Below the pieces are notes generated by a model. That model saw only the letters and a list, made by a program, of their open reading frames with translations. It did no database searches and had not been told where the DNA came from. A DNA stretch of 38,349 nucleotides from Streptomyces oryzae (lineage in GTDB: Bacteria > Actinomycetota > Actinomycetes > Streptomycetales > Streptomycetaceae), in NCBI RefSeq assembly GCF_017676365.1, contig NZ_JADKMA010000054.1, forward strand, positions 1-38,349, given 5' to 3'. The translations under genes were made by a program, and so were the position numbers. This document shows, piece after piece, positions 33,058-38,349 of the stretch (position 1 is the first letter of the stretch; every line of letters begins with the position of its first letter).

Positions 33058-33867
33058 TCACTCGGCGGCCACCGTCGCCTGCCACGCGCCCGGGCGTTTG
33101 CCGGTGGCCTTGTGGAAGAACACCGAGAAGTTGGATGCGTCGGAGAAGCCGAGTACGTCGGCACAGCGGGCGGCGGTGAGGCGATCGTGTGCGAGGAGCC
33201 GTTTGGCTTCCAGGGTGATCCGTTCGACGATGTACGCCTTCGCGGTGCGGCCGGTGGCCTGCTGCACCGCTCGTGAGAGGGTGCGGGGCGCGTATCCCAG
33301 CGCACGGGCGTAGTAGCCGGCGTCGTGGTGTTGCCGGAAGTGCGCTTCGACGCTGGAGCGGAACAACCGGAACACCGGATGTGTGAGCCGTACTTCGGCG
33401 TGCGGTGGGTGCAGCCGGGTGATGAGCGCGGAGAGCAGGATTTCGGGCAGCTCCGTCGAGGAGTCACTGGGCGGGGCGGACGCTTCGAGGAGGAGATGGC
33501 TGCGCGCCGTGTCGACGAAGGGCCAGTCGGCGTCGGGGATGCTCCAGTGCGCGGTCAGGTCCGGGGAGGCGACAAGTTCTCGGGTGGTGTGGGTGACCGG
33601 CGCGGTCGGCACGAACAGCACGAGGTGCCCTGCCACTTCGGCGATGTCGTCCCATCGGTGCACCGCGCCGGGTGGAATCCACACCGCGGACCGGTCTTGG
33701 AGCGGATGGAGGTGGAAATCGACCGTGACTGAGCCGGGTCCGGCGTCGATGACGGCAAGGACGTGGAAGTCGGCGCGCTGCGTGCCGCCGTCGTTCAGCT
33801 CGCGAAGGCGGCCGAACGTCATCGTCTCAACCGAGGCGGCGCGGCGTCCTGCAGGCTGGTAGGTCAT
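33058..33867 (-). CDS. AraC-family transcriptional regulator
   Basis: A 269-residue regulator. The N-terminal half has a cupin-like sensor (FHVLAVIDAGPG, HLHPLQDRSAVWIPPGAVHRW), as in AraC-type ligand sensors. The C-terminal ~100 residues carry two helix-turn-helix units: YYARALGYAPRTLSRAVQQATG and AARCADVLGFSDASNFSVFFHKATGKRPGAW. The start at 33867 is chosen for the AraC fold; GTG codons 4 and 6 positions upstream and an ATG at 33903 are possible. The frame stays open far upstream, but that part overlaps the divergent hydrolase gene and is not coding. It probably controls that hydrolase from the 129-bp gap between them. Codon use is slightly less GC-extreme than the neighbours. Confidence 0.88.
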   Translation of the reverse strand: MTYQPAGRRAASVETMTFGRLRELNDGGTQRADFHVLAVIDAGPGSVTVDFHLHPLQDRSAVWIPPGAVHRWDDIAEVAGHLVLFVPTAPVTHTTRELVASPDLTAHWSIPDADWPFVDTARSHLLLEASAPPSDSSTELPEILLSALITRLHPPHAEVRLTHPVFRLFRSSVEAHFRQHHDAGYYARALGYAPRTLSRAVQQATGRTAKAYIVERITLEAKRLLAHDRLTAARCADVLGFSDASNFSVFFHKATGKRPGAWQATVAAE

Positions 33868-33996
33868 CTGCCGGATCACGCTCACGTGTCCAGTTTTCAC
33901 CATCGGGCGACCAGTCACGCCGATGCCCGGTCCGGGTGCAGAAGTTTCAATGAATGCACAGGGCAATCGCCTAGAACCTCGACCGGAAGAGCCACC

Positions 33997-34773
33997 ATGA
34001 ACACGACGCAGCAGACGCTTCTGCCCACTTACGACCATCAGCTGGGCACCGGGCCGACTCTGGTGTTCCTGCACTATTGGGGTGGTTCTGCCCGCACCTG
34101 GGACCTTGTCGTCGACCGCCTGGCGGGCCGTGACGTGCTCACGGTCGACTTCCGCGGGTGGAGCCGGTCGAGCGCTCTGCCCGGTCCCTATACGCTCGGT
34201 CAGTTCGCCGACGACACGCTCGACGTGCTCGCGGATGCGGGGGTCACCGACTACGTCCTGGTGGGGCATTCGATGGGGGGTAAGGTCGCACAGCTGGTCG
34301 CGGCCACCCGGCCCGCCGGCCTGCGCGGCATCGTTCTCGTCGGCTCCGGCCCGGCGAAGCCCCCCGCACAGGTCACTCCCGAGTACCAGGAAGCCCTGTC
34401 GCACGCCTACGACTCCGCCGAGTCCGTGGCCGGGGCACGGGATCACGTCCTCACCGCGACCGAGTTGCCCGCTCCGGTCAAGGCACAGATCGTGACCGAT
34501 TCGCGGACCGTCACCGACGCCGCCCGCACCGAGTGGCCGCTGCGTGGCATCGCGCAGGACATCACCGAGCACACGCGCATGGTCAGCGTGCCCGCTCTCG
34601 TCGTCGCCGGAGAACACGACCAGGTGGAGCCCGTCGGCGTGCTCCGCGACAACCTGGTGCCCTACCTCTCCCAAGCCGACTTCGTGGTGGTCCCCCACAC
34701 CGGTCACCTGATCCCGCTGGAAGCCCCGGCCGACCTCGTCGACGCCATCACCGCATTCGCGCCGGCGGCCTGA
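33997..34773 (+). CDS. Alpha/beta hydrolase
   Basis: A 258-residue cytoplasmic alpha/beta-hydrolase fold enzyme. The nucleophile elbow is GHSMGG with Ser92; the triad is completed by Asp208 in AGEHDQVEP and His237 in HTGHLIP. The oxyanion region is FLHYWGGS (family HGxxG is replaced by HYWGG), a form seen in the non-haem haloperoxidase/esterase-like group. GGAAGA precedes the ATG. The divergent AraC gene is the likely regulator, a common pairing for inducible detoxification enzymes. The substrate cannot be read from sequence. Confidence 0.9.
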   Translation: MNTTQQTLLPTYDHQLGTGPTLVFLHYWGGSARTWDLVVDRLAGRDVLTVDFRGWSRSSALPGPYTLGQFADDTLDVLADAGVTDYVLVGHSMGGKVAQLVAATRPAGLRGIVLVGSGPAKPPAQVTPEYQEALSHAYDSAESVAGARDHVLTATELPAPVKAQIVTDSRTVTDAARTEWPLRGIAQDITEHTRMVSVPALVVAGEHDQVEPVGVLRDNLVPYLSQADFVVVPHTGHLIPLEAPADLVDAITAFAPAA

Positions 34774-35068
34774 CCGTCCCCGCGGCCCGACGACGAGCTG
34801 TGCCCTGATCACCCGCCCACGGGGCCGGGACAGGCCCTGCCGCGCTGCACCACACCCGACAGATCTGCTTGTACGCCGGCCCCGCCCGCTCGGCAGATGC
34901 TGAGATCGGCGATGTGGCCAGCGATCGGTGCGCCGGACAGCAGGCTGAGTTCCGCGGCGGAGCCGAAGTGGTCGAGGTGAGACACGCCTGTCAGATCTCG
35001 GTGTCGAGGCCCGCATCATGCCGCCCGGGTATGAGCAGGCGCCCTATCTGCCTGTCTGCGCGAGCTTC
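34774..35068 (-). other. Intergenic gap with possible gene remnant
   Basis: This 295-bp gap separates the alpha/beta hydrolase from recX. On the minus strand a GTG at 34985 opens a 58-codon frame to a TGA at 34809; its first two thirds read like normal protein (VSHLDHFGSAAELSLLSGAP, then IAGHIADLSICRAGG) with mostly G/C third positions. There is no ribosome-binding site and no family I recognise, so it may be the debris of a lost gene. The opposite strand frame also shows high GC3, so this is weak. Confidence 0.2.
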
Positions 35069-35779
35069 TTAGAGGCCGGGAAAGTGCTCTTCCAGCACTT
35101 CCGGGTCCTCACCTTCCTCTTCCAGGGCTCGCCGGACCACCCGGAGCGCAAGGCCCTCGGAATAGCCCTTACGGGCCAGCATTCCGGCTAGCCGACGGAG
35201 CCGCTTGTCTCTGTCGAGCCCTCTGGTGGAGCGCAGCTTGCGCTCCACCAGGGCGCGTGCCGTCTCCTCCTCGCGGTCGGAGTCGAGCCGGCCGACCGCC
35301 TCATCGATCACCGCCGAGTCCACCCCCTTGGTCCGCAGTTCGCGGGCGAGCGCCCTGCGGGCCAGGCCCCGGCTGTGGTGGCGCGACTCCACCCAGGCGG
35401 CGGCGAACGCCGTGTCATCGATGAGGCCGACGTCCTCGAACCTGGCCAGCACCTCCTCGGCGGCTTCCTCGGGCACCTCGCGTTTGCGGAGCGCATCGGC
35501 GAGTTGCTGACGCGTCCGGGGCGTGCCGGTGAGCAGCCGCAGGCAGATGGCTCTGGCCCGCTCCACCGGATCCGCCGGTTCCGCCTCCCGCTCCTGGCTG
35601 CGGCCGCCGGACCGGCTCCGGCTTCGGGCCGACGCACGCGATGGTCCCGCTTCGGCCCTCGACAAAGCGGGACCATCGCTGTCCTCGATATCCGCCTCCG
35701 GGCCGCCGGCCCCAGAGGCGGAGGCCACGGGCGGCTCCGGGAACGGGGCGTACTCCGGCCAGTCGCTGCGCCGTGTCAC
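35069..35779 (-). CDS. recX: RecA regulatory protein RecX
   Basis: RecX binds RecA filaments and limits their activity. The 236-residue protein has a charged, Ser/Arg/Ala-rich N-terminal region (about 1-70) that is probably disordered, followed by the three-helix repeats of RecX: CLRLLTGTPRTRQQLADALRKREV, LIDDTAFAAAWVESRHHSRGLARRALARELRTKGV and the C-terminal KLRSTRGLDRDKRLRRLAGMLARKGYS. The GTG start is 3 bp after the recA stop, so the two genes are cotranscribed from the SOS-type recA promoter, as in other streptomycetes. Confidence 0.94.
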   Translation of the reverse strand: MTRRSDWPEYAPFPEPPVASASGAGGPEADIEDSDGPALSRAEAGPSRASARSRSRSGGRSQEREAEPADPVERARAICLRLLTGTPRTRQQLADALRKREVPEEAAEEVLARFEDVGLIDDTAFAAAWVESRHHSRGLARRALARELRTKGVDSAVIDEAVGRLDSDREEETARALVERKLRSTRGLDRDKRLRRLAGMLARKGYSEGLALRVVRRALEEEGEDPEVLEEHFPGL

Positions 35780-35782
35780 GGG

Positions 35783-36955
35783 CTAGCTCTTGGCCGCTGC
35801 GGCCTTGGACGTCTTGCTCGTCTTCGCCGTCTTGGCTGCCGGGGCCGGGACGGCCTTGGCAGCCGCGGTGTCCGTGCCGTCCGGCGTGGCGGCCGTTGCG
35901 GAAGCCGCCGAGGCGCTGCCCGCCGCGTCCGCGCCTGGCTCACCCGCCGGGTCCTGCGGCTGTACGCCGATGCCCAGCTTCTCCTTGATCTTCTTCTCGA
36001 TCTCGTTGGCGAGATCGGGGTTGTCCCGCAGGAAGTTGCGGGCGTTCTCCTTGCCCTGGCCGAGCTGGTCGCCCTCGTAGGTGTACCAGGCGCCGGACTT
36101 GCGGATGAAGCCATTCTCCACGCCCATGTCGATCAGGCCGCCCTCGCGGCTGATGCCCATGCCGTAGAGGATGTCGAACTCGGCCTGCTTGAAGGGCGGA
36201 GCGACCTTGTTCTTGACGACCTTGACGCGGGTGCGGTTGCCGACGGCCTCCGTGCCGTCCTTCAGGGTCTCGATACGGCGGATGTCGAGCCGCACCGAGG
36301 CGTAGAACTTCAGCGCCCGGCCACCCGTGGTGGTCTCCGGGGAGCCGAACATCACGCCGACCTTCTCGCGGAGCTGGTTGATGAAGATCGCGGTGGTCTT
36401 GGACTGGTTGAGGGCACCGGCGATCTTCCGCAGCGCCTGGCTCATCAGCCGGGCCTGGAGACCGACGTGGGAGTCTCCCATCTCGCCCTCGATCTCGGCG
36501 CGGGGCACCAGGGCGGCCACCGAGTCGACGATGATCAGGTCGAGCGCGCCGGAGCGGATGAGCATGTCCGTGATCTCAAGAGCCTGCTCACCGTTGTCCG
36601 GCTGGGAGAGGATCAGCGCGTCGGTGTCGACGCCGAGACGCTTGGCGTACTCGGGGTCCAGCGCGTGTTCCGCGTCCACGAAGGCGACCGTGCCGCCTGC
36701 CTTCTGGGCGTTGGCCACCGCGTGCAGGGTCAGGGTCGTCTTACCGGAGGACTCCGGTCCGTAGACCTCGACCACCCGGCCGCGGGGGAGGCCGCCGACG
36801 CCGAGAGCCACGTCAAGGGCGGTCGACCCGGTGGGGATGACCTCGACCGGCTCGTTCGGCCGCTCGCCCATGCGCATCACGGCGCCCTTGCCGAATTGCC
36901 GTTCAATCTGCGCGAGCGCGGCGTCGAGCGCCTTCTCGCGGTCGGTTCCTGCCAT
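35783..36955 (-). CDS. recA: Recombinase RecA
   Basis: RecA forms filaments on single-stranded DNA, drives homologous recombination and triggers LexA self-cleavage. The 390-residue protein has Walker A GPESSGKT at 66-73, the [16 protein letters not shown]alker B region, the DNA-binding loops (L1 around [11 protein letters not shown]2 around [13 protein letters not shown]) and KAQ-type ATPase residues. The C-terminal ~50 residues are an Ala/Lys/Thr/Pro-rich tail, longer than in E. coli, as usual in streptomycetes. The ATG at 36955 follows GGGTGG; the upstream in-frame ATG (36994) lacks support. recX follows directly, and an SOS promoter lies about 130 bp upstream. Confidence 0.98.
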   Translation of the reverse strand: MAGTDREKALDAALAQIERQFGKGAVMRMGERPNEPVEVIPTGSTALDVALGVGGLPRGRVVEVYGPESSGKTTLTLHAVANAQKAGGTVAFVDAEHALDPEYAKRLGVDTDALILSQPDNGEQALEITDMLIRSGALDLIIVDSVAALVPRAEIEGEMGDSHVGLQARLMSQALRKIAGALNQSKTTAIFINQLREKVGVMFGSPETTTGGRALKFYASVRLDIRRIETLKDGTEAVGNRTRVKVVKNKVAPPFKQAEFDILYGMGISREGGLIDMGVENGFIRKSGAWYTYEGDQLGQGKENARNFLRDNPDLANEIEKKIKEKLGIGVQPQDPAGEPGADAAGSASAASATAATPDGTDTAAAKAVPAPAAKTAKTSKTSKAAAAKS

Positions 36956-37085
36956 GGGTGCCACCCGGTTGTTTGCTTGAGTCGATCGCTTCACGTCACA
37001 CGACGCTAGCGCCTGCCACTGACAATCGGTCCGGACCCGCGCTCACTGGGCCATGGCCTGAGCGGGCGTGCTCGCCGGAGCCTCC

Positions 37086-37115
37086 ATAAGAATCGATGTT
37101 CGATTTTTGCGTCAA
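37086..37115 (-). promoter_or_regulatory. recA promoter with SOS box
   Basis: On the minus strand TTGACG (37110-37115) and TCTTAT (37086-37091) form a -35/-10 pair with an 18-bp spacer. Between them lies GAACATCGATTC (37090-37101), a variant of the GAAC-N4-GTTC LexA box; a very similar sequence, GAACATCCATTC, is the one I recall from the S. lividans recA promoter. The box overlaps the promoter core, which fits repression by LexA. Confidence 0.75.
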
Positions 37116-37130
37116 GTCGCCCCGCTTTCC

Positions 37131-37139
37131 TGTGGATAA
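37131..37139 (-). other. Single perfect DnaA-box-like 9-mer
   Basis: TTATCCACA on the minus strand matches the E. coli DnaA box exactly; the streptomycete consensus is TTGTCCACA. It sits 16 bp upstream of the recA -35. A lone copy may be chance. Confidence 0.35.
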
Positions 37140-37211
37140 CTCAGAAAACCGCAGGTGAAAGCCGGTCTCAGGGAGGCGTGCAGCCCGTGACCGGGCGACA
37201 GACCGCCTCGT

Positions 37212-38333
37212 TCAATGGCCTCGGCGCCACCACCGCGGTCCGCGTCCGGCCCGCTCCGCGCGGCCCCAAGTCCTTCTCCGTACCCGCTCGCCCGGCACGT
37301 CGTAGCGCTTCACATACGCGCTGAGGAAGCCCTGGAACGTCGCCATGGCAGGGATCGCGACCAGCGCGCCGACGACTCCCATCAGCGAGGTTCCGGCGAC
37401 CACCGAACCGAAGGCGACGGCGGGGTGGATGTTCACCGTCCTCGCCGTGATCCGCGGCTGGAGGATGTAGTTCTCGAGCTGCTGGTAGACGACGATGAAC
37501 ACCAGCACCCACAGCGCGGTCCAGGGATCGACGGTGAAGGCGATCAGCAGCGGCAGCGCACCGGCGATGTAGGTGCCGACCGTCGGCACGAACTGCGAGA
37601 CCACCCCGACCCATACGGCCAGCGCAGCGGCATAGGGCACCCCGAGCAGTTCCAGGAAGAGGTAGTGCGCAGCGGCGGAGATCAGCGCCATCAGCGCACG
37701 CGAGTAGATGTAGCCCCCCGTCTTGGCCACCGCGATCTCCCAGGCACGCAGCACCTCCGCCTGCCGCGCCGGCGGCAGTACGGAGCACAGCGCCACCCGC
37801 AGCCGAGGCCCGTCGGCGGCGAAGTAGAAGGTGAACAGGGCGACTGTCAGGAGCTGGAAGACCCCACCCAGCACAGTCGCGGAGAGGCCCCACACGTTCT
37901 GCGCTCCGCTGCGCAGAAAGCTCTGCGCCCAGTCCGAGTGGATGACCTTGGAACGGAGTTTCTCGACGTCCAGGTCGGTGTGGAAGTGGGCGTTGCTCCA
38001 GCGCAGTACGTCGGAGACGTATTTGGGCAGGTTCTCCACGATGCGGGTGATCTGCTCGACGAAGAGCGACCCCAGTGCCACGAAGAAACCGGCCGCGGCG
38101 GCCAGGAGGAGCACCGAGACCAGCGCGGTGGCCAGTCCGCGCCGCATACCGCGCCGGGCAAGACCCGCGACAGCGGGCTCCATCGCCAGCGCCAGGAAGA
38201 ACGCGATCAGAATGTTCAACAGCAGACCGAGGGTGCGCAGAAACGCCCAGCTGAGGATCTGATACGCACCGAAGAGCCCCAGCGCGAGCACGAACGCCCG
38301 CAGCAGCCAGCGCGGCATGCCAGCGGACGCCAC
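37212..38333 (-). CDS. AI-2E family (PerM-type) membrane protein
   Basis: A polytopic inner-membrane protein of the AI-2E transporter/PerM family, at least 373 residues. It has about eight transmembrane segments: an early pair (FVLALGLFGAYQIL, LLNILIAFFLALAMEP), a large soluble region (about 95-150, charged), and a C-terminal helical block with the family segment VSQFVPTVGTYIAGALPLLIAF. A basic Arg/Trp-rich tail (about 25 residues) follows. The GTG at 38333 and an ATG at 38318 are possible starts; the frame stays open to the window edge, so the true start may lie outside. Members are linked to AI-2 export, Na+/H+ antiport or simply unknown; the role here is open. Confidence 0.88.
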   Translation of the reverse strand: MASAGMPRWLLRAFVLALGLFGAYQILSWAFLRTLGLLLNILIAFFLALAMEPAVAGLARRGMRRGLATALVSVLLLAAAAGFFVALGSLFVEQITRIVENLPKYVSDVLRWSNAHFHTDLDVEKLRSKVIHSDWAQSFLRSGAQNVWGLSATVLGGVFQLLTVALFTFYFAADGPRLRVALCSVLPPARQAEVLRAWEIAVAKTGGYIYSRALMALISAAAHYLFLELLGVPYAAALAVWVGVVSQFVPTVGTYIAGALPLLIAFTVDPWTALWVLVFIVVYQQLENYILQPRITARTVNIHPAVAFGSVVAGTSLMGVVGALVAIPAMATFQGFLSAYVKRYDVPGERVRRRTWGRAERAGRGPRWWRRGH

Positions 38334-38349
38334 CGCCCGATCCGGCCCC

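Noticed and set aside
30708..33467. A 919-codon open frame antisense to the glycosidase gene
   Set aside because: It runs across the glycosidase and into the AraC gene in another frame, with no domain and shadow-type composition.
33868..35019. Upstream extension of the AraC frame to 653 codons
   Set aside because: It overlaps the divergent alpha/beta hydrolase, which has a full catalytic triad and a ribosome-binding site, so the extension is antisense shadow.

Overview
The window looks like a chromosomal segment of a Streptomyces or close relative. The DNA is very GC-rich, codons almost always end in G or C, GTG and TTG starts are common, and the gene order (siderophore synthetase, hflX, rshA, dapF, miaA, miaB, the gluRK/gluABCD locus, recX, recA) is the one I know from the Streptomyces coelicolor core chromosome. 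It mixes housekeeping genes with more variable genes set into the gaps between them.

Left part (1-5300): a minus-strand IucA/IucC-type (NIS) siderophore synthetase with an unusual disordered N-terminus faces two plus-strand paralogous lipoprotein serine proteases. The proteases end at a perfect 22-bp hairpin shared with hflX. Centre-left (5298-13811): a minus-strand run reads miaA, a small membrane protein, dapF, rshA (ppGpp hydrolase/synthetase homologue), an M1 metallopeptidase and hflX. From 13993 to 14798 there are two small plus-strand genes, an acidic protein and an MT0933-type antitoxin-like protein. They converge on a LigB-fold protein and miaB, which has a Crp-like site upstream. An ATP-binding (anti-sigma kinase type) gene lies divergent from an orphan TAXI-type binding protein, followed by a large GH38 alpha-mannosidase.

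Centre-right (22458-28621): the histidine kinase/response regulator pair gluK-gluR is divergent from gluABCD, an ABC importer for glutamate. A 420-bp control region between them carries repeated operator-like motifs, and there is a stem-loop between gluB and gluC. Then come an FAD aromatic hydroxylase, a secreted glycoside-hydrolase-like protein, and a divergent AraC regulator/alpha-beta hydrolase pair. The right end holds recX-recA, with an SOS box inside the recA promoter, and an AI-2E family membrane protein.

The most unusual structure is not a gene. At least five genes (antitoxin-like, TAXI, gluA, gluD, FAD hydroxylase) end in short degenerate tandem repeats that start at or span the stop codon. 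In three of them the units carry repeated TGA triplets at intervals of about 17 or 30 bp. I cannot assign this to a named repeat family. No tRNA, rRNA, CRISPR array, insertion sequence or phage gene is visible.
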